Positions 43,704-51,380 of a DNA stretch of 64,000 nt are shown here, piece after piece. A program made the position numbers and the translations under genes. The first letter of the stretch is position 1; the number at the start of each line of letters is the position of its first letter. Location: contig CBDFJL010000003.1 of NCBI GenBank assembly GCA_965248495.1, positions 1,736,001 to 1,800,000 on the forward strand. The letters are read 5' to 3'. Under the pieces are notes generated by a model. It made no database searches. It worked only from the letters and a program-made list of their open reading frames with translations, and had not been told where the DNA came from. This DNA is from CAUYXS01 sp965248495. GTDB lineage: Bacteria > Chloroflexota > Dehalococcoidia > Lucifugimonadales > Australimonadaceae.

Positions 43704-43937
43704 CTACGGGGCTCGCGCAAGGGCCTCGGCACGGTGGCGCCGCCAGAACCGCTGGAGCGCGACCAGCGACCAGACGGCTTCCACACCCGTGACCGGGTAC
43801 GCCTCCACGAAGCCGCTGTACACGGCCGTGCCGGCGGACGCGCCGGCGAACGCCAGCACGAGCCACTTGGAGCGCTCCTCCTGCCAGTACGCCAGCAGCA
43901 TGATGGTGACGGCGATGGTTCCCAGCGTGGTCAGCAC
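43704..43937 (-). CDS. Small membrane protein, unknown
   Basis: The 77-residue protein has about three hydrophobic segments (LTTLGTIAVTIMLLAYW, WLVLAFAGASAGTAVYSGFV, GVEAVWSLVALQRFW) and a basic C-terminus. The start is GTG with GAGGAGGGG upstream, which strongly supports translation. Function unknown. It is the middle gene of the small cluster downstream of hflX. Confidence 0.65.
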   Translation of the reverse strand: MLTTLGTIAVTIMLLAYWQEERSKWLVLAFAGASAGTAVYSGFVEAYPVTGVEAVWSLVALQRFWRRHRAEALARAP

Positions 43938-43955
43938 GCGACCCCTCCTCTGCCC

Positions 43956-44297
43956 CTAGCGCGCGGGAATAAAGCCGAGCCCGTCGTTGGCCTCGTCCAG
44001 CCCGCCGCGATAGACCCATTCGCCATCGGCGGTCCGCTTGCGCGCGGCGAGATCGTGGAAATCGAGGACCACCGTCTCGCCTCCCTCGCACTCGACGGCC
44101 ACCTGCTCGCCCTCGTGGCTTGCGACCCGCAGCGGAGCGTGCTCGAAAACGTTGCCGGCGCCAACCGTGAACACGCACGTGGGTTCGACGCTCGCGAGAC
44201 CGACACCGGTGCGCATTTGGAAGGCGTCGACCACGGCGAACTCGCGCGCGTCACAGCTGAAAAAGGGGCGCTCCGGAAGGGCTGGAATCTCGGTCAC
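43956..44297 (-). CDS. Conserved-looking hypothetical protein, soluble
   Basis: The 113-residue protein has no membrane segment and looks like a small beta-rich domain (FAVVDAFQMRTGVGLASVEP, VAVECEGGETVVLDFHDLAA). The start is GTG with GGAGGATCC upstream. I do not recognise a family. It begins 53 bases after the hflX stop, behind a double hairpin. Confidence 0.6.
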   Translation of the reverse strand: MTEIPALPERPFFSCDAREFAVVDAFQMRTGVGLASVEPTCVFTVGAGNVFEHAPLRVASHEGEQVAVECEGGETVVLDFHDLAARKRTADGEWVYRGGLDEANDGLGFIPAR

Positions 44298-44320
44298 GGG
44301 GATCCTCCGGTGGGGTGAGT

Positions 44321-44359
44321 GCGGGGTAACCCCGCAGTGGGGCTGGCGGGCTAGCCCGC
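44321..44359 (-). terminator. Double hairpin at hflX 3' end
   Basis: GCGGGCTAGCCCGC (44346-44359) is a perfect palindrome that contains the hflX TAG stop. It is followed at once by GCGGGG-TTA-CCCCGC (44335-44321). There is no clear T-run. The second element resembles the tetR 3' hairpin at 6386. Confidence 0.45.
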
Positions 44360-45502
44360 TGGGGTAGCTTCCATGGCCTCGTAGCGTGGAACGGCGTCCG
44401 CGATGGCCTGGAGCAGGTCCGCCAGCCCCAGGCCGGTGGCTGCCGAGGTCACGACAGCCGTCGTGCCTTCGACTCGCGATGCCAGCTCCAGCCCATCGTG
44501 GCCTGCTCCGTCGCTTCCGAGGCTGGGGTCGAGAAGGTCCGCCTTGTTCAGCGCCAGGACCCGCTGCTTGTCCTGCACATGGAGGCTTCGCAGGATCTCG
44601 TCGACCACGGCGACGTGCTCCGGCGCGTTGGGGTGAGAGATATCGACCACGTGGAGCAGCACCGTCGCTTCCTCGAGCTCCTCGAGGGTGGCGCGGAAAG
44701 CGGCCACCAGGGTGGTCGGCAGCTTCTGGATGAAGCCGACGGTGTCGGTAAGCAACAGCGGCGAGCCGTCCGGGAGCCTCACGCGGCGAGTGACTGGGTC
44801 GAGCGTCGAGAACAGCTGGTCACGCGTGACCACGTCCGCTTTCCCAAGGCCGTTGAGCAGCGTGCTCTTGCCGGCGTTCGTATAGCCGACCAGGGACGCG
44901 ACGGGTATCCCGGCGCGCTGCCGGCGGCGGCGGTGCTGGGCGCGCTGCTCGCGGACGCGCTCCAGCTCGCGCTTGAGCTGATGGATGCGGAGGGTGGCGA
45001 TGCGCCGGTCGGTCTCGATCTGCGTCTCGCCGGGGCCCCGGGTGCCGATGCCGCCGCCAAGCCGTTCGAGGTGGCTCCACTGCCCCGCGAGGCGCGGCAA
45101 CAGGTACTCGGCCTGCGCCAGCTCCACCTGGAGGCGCCCTTCCCGGCTCCGCGCATGACGCGAGAACACGTCAAGGATGAGCGCCGTTCGGTCAATGACC
45201 TTGACGTCGCTCTTCTCGCCGCCGGGGCCAATGACGCCGGTAAACTGCTTCTCGAGGTTGCGCTGCTGCGTTGGGGTCAGCTCGTCGTCGCAGACGATGG
45301 TGTCGAAGCCGACGGCCTCCCGCAGCTCCTTGACCTCGGCCAGCTTCCCCTTGCCGATATAGGTGGGGAGTCGGCGCTCAAGCCGCTGCGACAGCACGCC
45401 CACGACCTCGGCTCCCGCGGTCGCGGCCAACTGGCCGAGCTCGCTCAGCGAGTCCTCCGGGCTCCAAAGGTGCTGCTCGCCCTTGATCGTGACGCCGATC
45501 AA
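44351..45502 (-). CDS. hflX: GTPase HflX
   Basis: The protein has at least 383 residues: an N-terminal HflX domain (YIGKGKLAEVKELREAVGFD, QRNLEKQF), the GPGE motif in GGGIGTRGPGETQIETDRR, a coiled linker, and a GTPase domain with G1 GYTNAGKST, G3 DTVGF and G4 NKAD. HflX splits stalled or stressed 70S ribosomes. The only standard start in the conserved region is TTG at 45502. Similarity to other HflX N-termini (RALLIGV) continues upstream to about 45560 without an ATG, GTG or TTG, so the true start is uncertain. The gene lies 87 bases after dapL. Confidence 0.94.
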   Translation of the reverse strand: MIGVTIKGEQHLWSPEDSLSELGQLAATAGAEVVGVLSQRLERRLPTYIGKGKLAEVKELREAVGFDTIVCDDELTPTQQRNLEKQFTGVIGPGGEKSDVKVIDRTALILDVFSRHARSREGRLQVELAQAEYLLPRLAGQWSHLERLGGGIGTRGPGETQIETDRRIATLRIHQLKRELERVREQRAQHRRRRQRAGIPVASLVGYTNAGKSTLLNGLGKADVVTRDQLFSTLDPVTRRVRLPDGSPLLLTDTVGFIQKLPTTLVAAFRATLEELEEATVLLHVVDISHPNAPEHVAVVDEILRSLHVQDKQRVLALNKADLLDPSLGSDGAGHDGLELASRVEGTTAVVTSAATGLGLADLLQAIADAVPRYEAMEATPAG

Positions 45503-45589
45503 GAGCGCACGCTCCCGCTGGGCGCGGGTTGCGACGGTGTGGTGCTTCGACTTCGCGATGGCGGTCCCTCTGCGCTGGCTATTCTACCG

Positions 45590-46768
45590 TTACGCTGGCG
45601 GCGCGGCGAGCACAAAACCCTCGAGGCGGCGGAGGCCCTCCTCTACCCTGTCGTCCGGCGTCGTCAGGGAGAGCCGGATGTAGCCCTCGCCGTGCTCGCC
45701 GTAGCCGCGGCCGGGCGTCACAACCACCGCATGCTTGTCGAGGAGTTCGGTGGCCAGCGCCGCGGAGGTCCAGCCCTCGGGGCAGCGTGCCCACACGTAG
45801 AGCCCGGCCTTCGGGGTCGTGATGCTGAGGCCCATTCCGGACAACACCTCCACCATGCGGTCGCGACGGCGGCGGTAGACGTTGTTGTTCGCGGCCATCC
45901 ACTCGCCCGTGGTGTGCTCCAGCGCCTCGATGCCCATGTACTGGACAGCCTGGGGGATGCCGGAGTCGAGGTTCGACTTCACCCGCAGCAGCGCGTCGAT
46001 GAGCGTGGCGTTGCCCACGGCCATGCCGAGCCGCCAGCCAGTCATGTTGTAGGTCTTGGACAGCGAGTGGAACTCGATGCCCACGTCCATGGCGCCCGGC
46101 GTCTGCATGAAGCTGGGCGCGACGTAACCGTCGAAAGTGACCTCGGAGTAGGCCGCGTCGTGGCAGATCGCGACATCGTAGGTCTTGGCGAAGTCGACGG
46201 CCTCGCGGAACAGCTCCTCGGTGGCAAGCCCTCCCGTGGGGTTGTTCGGGTAGTTCAGCCACATCACCGTGGCCTTGCGCGCGACGTCCGCGGGGATCGC
46301 CGACAGGTCGGGGCGCCAGCCGTTGGCCTCGCGAAGAGGCATGGTGTAGGACTCGCCGCCGGCGAACATCGTGCCCACGCCATAGACCGGATAGCCCGGG
46401 TCGGGCACGAGCGCGACGTCGCCCGGGTCCAGGAGACACAGGGCCATGTGCCCGATGCCCTCCTTCGCGCCTATCAGGGGCAATACCTCCTTCCCGGAAT
46501 CGAAGCTTAACCCAAAACGACGTTGATACCAGCCCGCGATCGCCTCCCTGAACTCGGGCAGGCCGTCGCTCTCGGGGTAGCGGTGGTTGGGTGGGTCGTC
46601 GGCCGTCCGCTTGAGCTCGTCGACGATGTGCCCCGGGGTCGGGATGTCGGGGTCGCCGATTCCGAAGCTGACGACGTCGGCCCCCTCCGCCCGTTTGGCC
46701 TGAATCTTCCGGCTGATCTCGAGGAACAGGTACGGAGGCAGCTTGTCGAGCCGGTTCGCGAGTTCCAT
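45590..46768 (-). CDS. dapL: LL-diaminopimelate aminotransferase
   Basis: The 392-residue PLP aminotransferase has SFGIGDPDIPTPGHIVDEL, NHRYPESDGLPEFREAIAGWY, NYPNNPTGGLATEELF and the cofactor lysine in FHSLSKTYNMTGWRLGMAVG. These blocks match DapL-type enzymes, which convert tetrahydrodipicolinate plus glutamate directly to LL-diaminopimelate. Its position two genes after dapF supports this role in lysine and peptidoglycan-precursor synthesis. Its ATG overlaps the PPOX gene stop (TAATG). A related aspartate or alanine aminotransferase is the main alternative. Confidence 0.88.
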   Translation of the reverse strand: MELANRLDKLPPYLFLEISRKIQAKRAEGADVVSFGIGDPDIPTPGHIVDELKRTADDPPNHRYPESDGLPEFREAIAGWYQRRFGLSFDSGKEVLPLIGAKEGIGHMALCLLDPGDVALVPDPGYPVYGVGTMFAGGESYTMPLREANGWRPDLSAIPADVARKATVMWLNYPNNPTGGLATEELFREAVDFAKTYDVAICHDAAYSEVTFDGYVAPSFMQTPGAMDVGIEFHSLSKTYNMTGWRLGMAVGNATLIDALLRVKSNLDSGIPQAVQYMGIEALEHTTGEWMAANNNVYRRRRDRMVEVLSGMGLSITTPKAGLYVWARCPEGWTSAALATELLDKHAVVVTPGRGYGEHGEGYIRLSLTTPDDRVEEGLRRLEGFVLAAPPA

Positions 46769-47334
46769 TACGTTGCCCTCTGGCCTGCTTGGCCCTGACC
46801 GAGTCGGTCTTCGCTTATGCGGTTCTGGTTAGAATCAATCGTCCAGCGCGTCGCCGTCGCGGGAAAGTCGCGCTCGCGCCAGGCGAAAACAGCCCGCGCA
46901 TCGAGCCGGAACACGGCCATGGCCTCCCCTGCCCCGCTAGCTCCGGCCTCGAGCCTGATGTCGTACTTGTCCTCAAAGGCGTCGACGAACCGTGCGAGGC
47001 TCCCTGCGTCCGAGACCCGGACGGCCTCGCCGTCGATGATGACCACATCGTCGACGCTCTCCAGGTGCGCCACCATCGCAGGGTTGGCGGCGAGGTTGCG
47101 GGCCTTGCGGGAGGCGGTGTCGGTGCCGAAGTGGAGCGCGCCGTCGAGCCAGACGCCCCACACCGGCGTGGCATGCGGACGACCAGCCGGGCCCGTCGTC
47201 GTCACCCAGTAGTTATGCGACGTGCGCATGCCGTCATCGACGAGATCCCACGCGAGGACGCCGGCGGTGGCCTTGGGGTCAACTCCGTAGCTCGCGGCCA
47301 TGTGGGGCCTGCCTGCGGCGGGCGAGGTGCTCAT
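46768..47334 (-). CDS. PPOX-class (pyridoxamine 5'-phosphate oxidase family) protein
   Basis: The 188-residue protein has the split-barrel flavin/F420-binding fold: NYWVTTTGPAGRPHATPVWG, GALHFGTDTASRKARNLAAN and VVIIDGEAVRVSD. The family includes F420-dependent reductases and FMN enzymes. It lies between dapF and dapL, overlapping dapL by one base, but has no known link with lysine synthesis. The start at 47334 was chosen to place the gene 11 bases after dapF. Confidence 0.87.
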   Translation of the reverse strand: MSTSPAAGRPHMAASYGVDPKATAGVLAWDLVDDGMRTSHNYWVTTTGPAGRPHATPVWGVWLDGALHFGTDTASRKARNLAANPAMVAHLESVDDVVIIDGEAVRVSDAGSLARFVDAFEDKYDIRLEAGASGAGEAMAVFRLDARAVFAWRERDFPATATRWTIDSNQNRISEDRLGQGQAGQRAT

Positions 47335-47345
47335 CTGGGCGGAGT

Positions 47346-48272
47346 CTACTCCGGCAGCTCGCCGCTGAAGACCTCGGCGACCGGGCCCTCCATCGTCGCG
47401 GAGCCGTGGCCCGGCCACGAGATCCAGAGCTCGCCTCCCGGCACCTCCACCGTCACGTCGTCGCCGACCAGGCCGTGGAGGCGCGCGGCGACGACCGTGG
47501 CCGTGACACCCGTGGCGCACGCGAGGGTGGCTCCCGCTCCGCGCTCCCAGGTCCGCGAGCGCAGCCGGTCCCGGCCGAGGACGTTGGCAATGCTGAAGTT
47601 CACGCGGTTCGGAAACGCCGTGTGGTGCTCCATGAGGGGCCCTACCCGCTCCAGCGCGACGTCAGCGACCGGAGTGTCGACGAACGACACCGCGTGGGGG
47701 TTGCCGGTGGAGACGGCGGTGACGACGTACGACACGCTGCCCCTCCGTGCGTCCCCCGGTGCCTCCAATGTGGCGCGCGCGTCAAACACGAGGTCCTGAG
47801 GCGACAGCCCCAACGCTTGCACGAGCCCGTTGTCTAGCCCCGCGTAGTCGCTTGGGCCAAGGGCCGAGGCGTCGGTTGGGACATCGGCACCCCGGAGGAT
47901 GGGCGCGCCCATGTCCACCCGGGCTCGCGTGATGCGCCCGTCTTCCCAGGTCGGTGCGACGGTGAGCACGCCGGCGCCGGTCTCCACGCGCAGCGCCGCC
48001 GGGTCGGCGGCCACGAGGCTGCCTTCGAGGACGAACTTGGCGAAGCAGCGGATGCCGTTGCCGCACATCTCCGCCTCGGAGCCGTCGGCATTCCACATGC
48101 GCATCTGCACGTCCGCCACCTTTGAGGGCACAGCGACGATCAGTCCGTCGCTGCCCACGCCGAAGTGGCGGTCGGACGCCTGTTTCGCGACGCGCGCCCA
48201 GTCACGCTCCGCATCGAATCCGTCGACGAAGAGGTAGTCGTTGCCAGCGCCGTGCATCTTGGTGAAGCGCAT
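47346..48272 (-). CDS. dapF: Diaminopimelate epimerase
   Basis: The 308-residue protein has MRFTKMHGAGNDYLFVDGFD, FGVGSDGLIV, the first catalytic cysteine in EMCGNGIRCFAKF, GNPHAVSFVD, and the second in ERGAGATLACATGVTATVVA. It converts LL- to meso-diaminopimelate for lysine and cell-wall synthesis. The second motif has Ala for the usual Glu in G-x-G-E-T and ACATG for ACGTG, small departures that leave the cysteine intact. A TGCTAGAAT extended -10 nine bases before the ATG suggests a leaderless transcript. dapL follows two genes later. Confidence 0.95.
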   Translation of the reverse strand: MRFTKMHGAGNDYLFVDGFDAERDWARVAKQASDRHFGVGSDGLIVAVPSKVADVQMRMWNADGSEAEMCGNGIRCFAKFVLEGSLVAADPAALRVETGAGVLTVAPTWEDGRITRARVDMGAPILRGADVPTDASALGPSDYAGLDNGLVQALGLSPQDLVFDARATLEAPGDARRGSVSYVVTAVSTGNPHAVSFVDTPVADVALERVGPLMEHHTAFPNRVNFSIANVLGRDRLRSRTWERGAGATLACATGVTATVVAARLHGLVGDDVTVEVPGGELWISWPGHGSATMEGPVAEVFSGELPE

Positions 48273-48281
48273 AACGGCTCA

Positions 48282-48290
48282 ATTCTAGCA
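48282..48290 (-). promoter_or_regulatory. Extended -10 promoter for dapF (leaderless)
   Basis: TGCTAGAAT (TG extension and five of six -10 bases) ends nine bases before the dapF ATG, so transcription should begin within a few bases of the start codon. No Shine-Dalgarno sequence is present. Confidence 0.55.
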
Positions 48291-48355
48291 TTTGGTGTCG
48301 GCGCCCCACCGTCGTCGTCGGCACCCGCGCCCCGAGGCCGCCTGCGATACGCAGT

Positions 48356-49276
48356 CTAGCCCAGGGCGGCTTCCACCGCCGAGAGCAACCCGGCTGCGTC
48401 CTCGCTCCAGGCGATGCGCTCGTCGTCGCCGCGGAACCAGACGGCCTGGCCGCGCACCAGCGTGCGGTGCGCGATTCGCGCCCGCTCTAGCGCTTCGTCG
48501 AGGCTGAGCTGAGCGTTCAGGTGGGCGGCGACGTCGCGATAGCCCGCACTGGAGAATGCGGGAAGCTCGGGCATGTAGCCCATGGCGAGCAGCGCCTCCA
48601 CCTCCTCGACCCAACCGTCGGTGACCATTCGGGCGATGCGCTCATCGATGCGGCGGTGCAACTCGCTGCGGGGCACGGCGATAGCCGCTAGGTGTGGCGC
48701 AAACGGCGGGTTCTCGCGCCGCTGCTGGTCGGAGAAGCGCTGGCCCGTCGCCTCGAACACCTCGATTGCGCGGACGATGCGGCGGACGTTGTTCGGGTGG
48801 ACCGCGCTGGCAGCGTCGGGGTCCACCCGCGTCAGTCGAGCGTGCAGCGCTTCGGTGCCGTGCCGCTCCGCCTCCTCCTCCAAGCGCCTGCGAAGGTCCG
48901 GCTGCGCCGTCACGCGGGGCACCTGCCACCCCTCGGCCAGGGCCCAGACGTATTGGCCGGTGCCACCAACGACTACGGGGAGGCGTCCCCTCGCGTGGAC
49001 GCCGGCTATCGCGGCGCGGGCGAAGTCGAGGAAGACGCCCAGGCTGAAGGGCTCGTTGGGGTCGACCACGTCGAAGAGGTGATGCGGCGCAATGGTCTGC
49101 TCCTCCGGCGTGGGCTTGGCCGTCCCGATGGCCATGTGGCGGTAGACCTGCCGGCTGTCGGCGTTGACGACCTCGATGGGACGTCGTTGGGCGAGGTCGA
49201 GCGCCGCCGCCGTCTTGCCGGACGCCGTGGGACCAACGATGAAGAGAACAGGGGGCCGGGATTGGTCGGGGGCCAT
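48356..49276 (-). CDS. miaA: tRNA dimethylallyltransferase
   Basis: The 306-residue protein has the P-loop GPTASGKTAAAL, VNADSRQVYRHMAIGTAKP, HHLFDVVDPNEPFSLGVFLD, VVGGTGQYVWAL and the HPNNVRRIVRAIEVFEATG block. It transfers a dimethylallyl group to adenosine 37 of tRNAs that read UNN codons. The start at 49276 is preceded by TAAGAT a few bases upstream and no ribosome site, so it may also be leaderless. An in-frame ATG at 49285 is the alternative start. It lies between tpiA and dapF in a long minus-strand run. Confidence 0.95.
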   Translation of the reverse strand: MAPDQSRPPVLFIVGPTASGKTAAALDLAQRRPIEVVNADSRQVYRHMAIGTAKPTPEEQTIAPHHLFDVVDPNEPFSLGVFLDFARAAIAGVHARGRLPVVVGGTGQYVWALAEGWQVPRVTAQPDLRRRLEEEAERHGTEALHARLTRVDPDAASAVHPNNVRRIVRAIEVFEATGQRFSDQQRRENPPFAPHLAAIAVPRSELHRRIDERIARMVTDGWVEEVEALLAMGYMPELPAFSSAGYRDVAAHLNAQLSLDEALERARIAHRTLVRGQAVWFRGDDERIAWSEDAAGLLSAVEAALG

Positions 49277-49333
49277 GCGGCGCATCTTAGCGCTGGGCCG
49301 TAGCGCCGTGCCCTCGCGCGTCGTCTGGGGTTG

Positions 49334-49393
49334 CCCTAGCCGGGTGGTGCGCGGACCCGCGCGCCCTAGCCGGATGGTGCGCGGACCCGTGCG
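49334..49393 (-). repeat. 30-bp tandem duplication spanning the tpiA stop
   Basis: Two 30-base copies (49334-49363 and 49364-49393) differ at only two positions. The right copy contains the last nine tpiA codons and the TAG, and the left copy repeats them in frame beyond the stop, including a second TAG. Confidence 0.85.
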
Positions 49394-50139
49394 ACGGTGG
49401 TGGCGATGGCCACGAACTGGTCTGGGCTCAAGCTCGCGCCCCCGACCAGGGCGCCGTCGATGTCGCGCTGCTCCACGAAGGAGGCGACGTTGTCGCCGGT
49501 GACGCTGCCGCCGTACAGCAGCGGGACGCGCTCGGCGATGTCGATACGCGAGAGGCGGGCCAGCTCGTGCCGTAGCGCGCCCATGATCCCCTGTGCCAGC
49601 TCCGGTGTCGCGGCGCGCCCGGTGCCAATCGCCCACACCGGCTCATAGGCGACGACCACGCGGGCGAGGTCATCGGGCGCGATGTCCGACAGACCCGTGG
49701 CGAGCTGATCGTGGCACACGTTGGTGGCGCTACCAGCCTCGCGGTCGGCCAGCGTCTCGCCCAAGCAGAAGATGGGCGTCAGCCCGAGCTCCAGCGCGGC
49801 CTGCACCTTGCGGTTGATGAACTCGTCGGTCTCGCCGAAGACATGACGGCGCTCCGAATGGCCGACGATGACGTAGGTGCAGAGCCCCGCGAGCATGGGG
49901 CCCGAAACCTCACCGGTAAACGCGCCGCTGGGCTCCGGGTGCATGTTCTGCGCACCGACTTGCACGCTCGTGCCGGTCAGCTCCTCAGCGACCGCGGCGA
50001 GGGCGACGAAGGGCGGACAGACGACGCGCGTGATCCCACTGATGCTCCCGAGCGGGTCACGCAGCACCCTGACCACCTCCACCGCTTGGGCGATGGTCAT
50101 GTTCATCTTCCAGTTGCCTGCGACCAGCGGGGTTGGCAT
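49366..50139 (-). CDS. tpiA: Triosephosphate isomerase
   Basis: The 257-residue TIM barrel has the catalytic lysine in GNWKMN, the histidine in IVGHSERR, and the glutamate in VAYEPVWAIGTGRAA. The phosphate-binding loops are LYGGSVTGDN and GALVGGASL. It interconverts dihydroxyacetone phosphate and glyceraldehyde 3-phosphate. It starts four bases after apgM, within an operon that also holds pgk. Its 3' end is duplicated in tandem. Confidence 0.97.
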   Translation of the reverse strand: MPTPLVAGNWKMNMTIAQAVEVVRVLRDPLGSISGITRVVCPPFVALAAVAEELTGTSVQVGAQNMHPEPSGAFTGEVSGPMLAGLCTYVIVGHSERRHVFGETDEFINRKVQAALELGLTPIFCLGETLADREAGSATNVCHDQLATGLSDIAPDDLARVVVAYEPVWAIGTGRAATPELAQGIMGALRHELARLSRIDIAERVPLLYGGSVTGDNVASFVEQRDIDGALVGGASLSPDQFVAIATTVARVRAPSG

Positions 50140-50143
50140 CTGC

Positions 50144-51355
50144 CTAGGGGCCGAACTTGAGCAGCTTGCCGGCGTGGGCGAGCGCCAGCGACATGATGTG
50201 CTTGGCCTCGAACTGGCCGAGCGAGCCCCTATGGAGATCGCGCTCGTTAAAGCGGTCCACCCCCTCGCCCGCCGTCCACTTGGACCGCAGGATGAAGGGC
50301 ACCGGGTGCCAGGAGTGGGACGCCATGATCGAAGGCGTGGAATGGTCCCCCGCGAGGATGAACACGTCGGGTTTGAGGTCGGTCAGGGAAGGCAGGAACT
50401 CGTCCAATGCCTCGATGGCCTTCTTCTTCTTGTCGAAGTCCCCATCCTCTCCCGCGGCGTCCGTGGGCTTGTAGTGCAGGAAGAAGAAGTCGTGCTCATC
50501 CCAGTGCTCCCGGAGGGTCTCGACCTCGGACGCGAAGTCTTCCCCCGTCTTCAGTACCTTCATGCCCACGATGGAGGCCAGGCCGCGGTACATCGGGTAG
50601 GCGGCGATGGCCGCCGGGTTCAGACAGTAGGACTCGCCGAACGATGGCAGGGCTGGCGCGGTGGACCAGCCGCGTAGGAGCACGGCGTTGGCCGGCGCGT
50701 CGTCTTTCAGCGCCTCTCGCGCCGCCTCGACGAAGGCGTTGGCGGCCTTCGCAGTCTTGGTAGCTGCTGCCGCTTTGGCGCGTGCCGTCACTGCGAGCGG
50801 CGCGACACCCGTGCGCTGGGGGTCCGTCTCCGTCACCTCGTCGCTCAACCCCTGGCCGCGCAACCGCAGCACGAAGCGGTAGTCCTTGACGTGCTGGACC
50901 GCGACCTCGACGCCGGTGACCTTGATCTTATCGAGCTTCTCAGCGAGCGGTGCGGCCAGCTCGGAGGCGATGCGCCCGGCCCGGCGGTCGGTCAGATTTC
51001 CGTCGCCGTCCACCGTCGCGAAGTTTCCCCGCGCGGCGACGTCGCCCGGCTTCAGCTCCATCTCGATGCCGATGGCCTCGAGCGCGCCTCGACCGATGAT
51101 GTACTTCAGCGGGTCGTAGCCGAACAGGGCGAGGTGGCCGGGGCCACTGCCCGGCGTGATGCCGGGAGCGACCGGCAGGCTCAGCCCGCCGGCGGATTCC
51201 TGCGCCAGCCGATTCAGATTGGTAACACGAGCCGTCTCGAGCTCCGAGCGGCGGGTCCCCACTTGAGGCACACCGCCGAGCCCGTCAGCGACGAGCATCA
51301 GTATTTTCGAATCGGTCTTCTGAACGATTTCAGACAGGTAGGGGAAGTCGATCAA
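50144..51355 (-). CDS. apgM: 2,3-bisphosphoglycerate-independent phosphoglycerate mutase, archaeal type
   Basis: The 403-residue protein belongs to the ApgM branch of the alkaline-phosphatase superfamily: ILMLVADGLGGVP with the first metal aspartate, ITPGSGPGHLALFGYDPLKY with the catalytic serine region, YIIGRGALEA, HYKPTDAAGEDGD, and FILAGDHSTPSIMASHSWHP near the second metal site. It interconverts 3- and 2-phosphoglycerate. I chose the TTG at 51355, preceded by AAGGA; a longer frame would overlap pgk. It lies between pgk and tpiA in a compact glycolytic operon. Confidence 0.93.
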   Translation of the reverse strand: MIDFPYLSEIVQKTDSKILMLVADGLGGVPQVGTRRSELETARVTNLNRLAQESAGGLSLPVAPGITPGSGPGHLALFGYDPLKYIIGRGALEAIGIEMELKPGDVAARGNFATVDGDGNLTDRRAGRIASELAAPLAEKLDKIKVTGVEVAVQHVKDYRFVLRLRGQGLSDEVTETDPQRTGVAPLAVTARAKAAAATKTAKAANAFVEAAREALKDDAPANAVLLRGWSTAPALPSFGESYCLNPAAIAAYPMYRGLASIVGMKVLKTGEDFASEVETLREHWDEHDFFFLHYKPTDAAGEDGDFDKKKKAIEALDEFLPSLTDLKPDVFILAGDHSTPSIMASHSWHPVPFILRSKWTAGEGVDRFNERDLHRGSLGQFEAKHIMSLALAHAGKLLKFGP

Positions 51356-51380
51356 TGCTGGTCCTTGAAGCGTGCCAGAG

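Noticed and set aside
44498..46510. A 670-codon open frame on the plus strand
   Set aside because: It is antisense to hflX and dapL, both of which have full sets of conserved motifs; its protein is Arg/Gly/Leu-rich without domain features, typical of a high-GC shadow frame.
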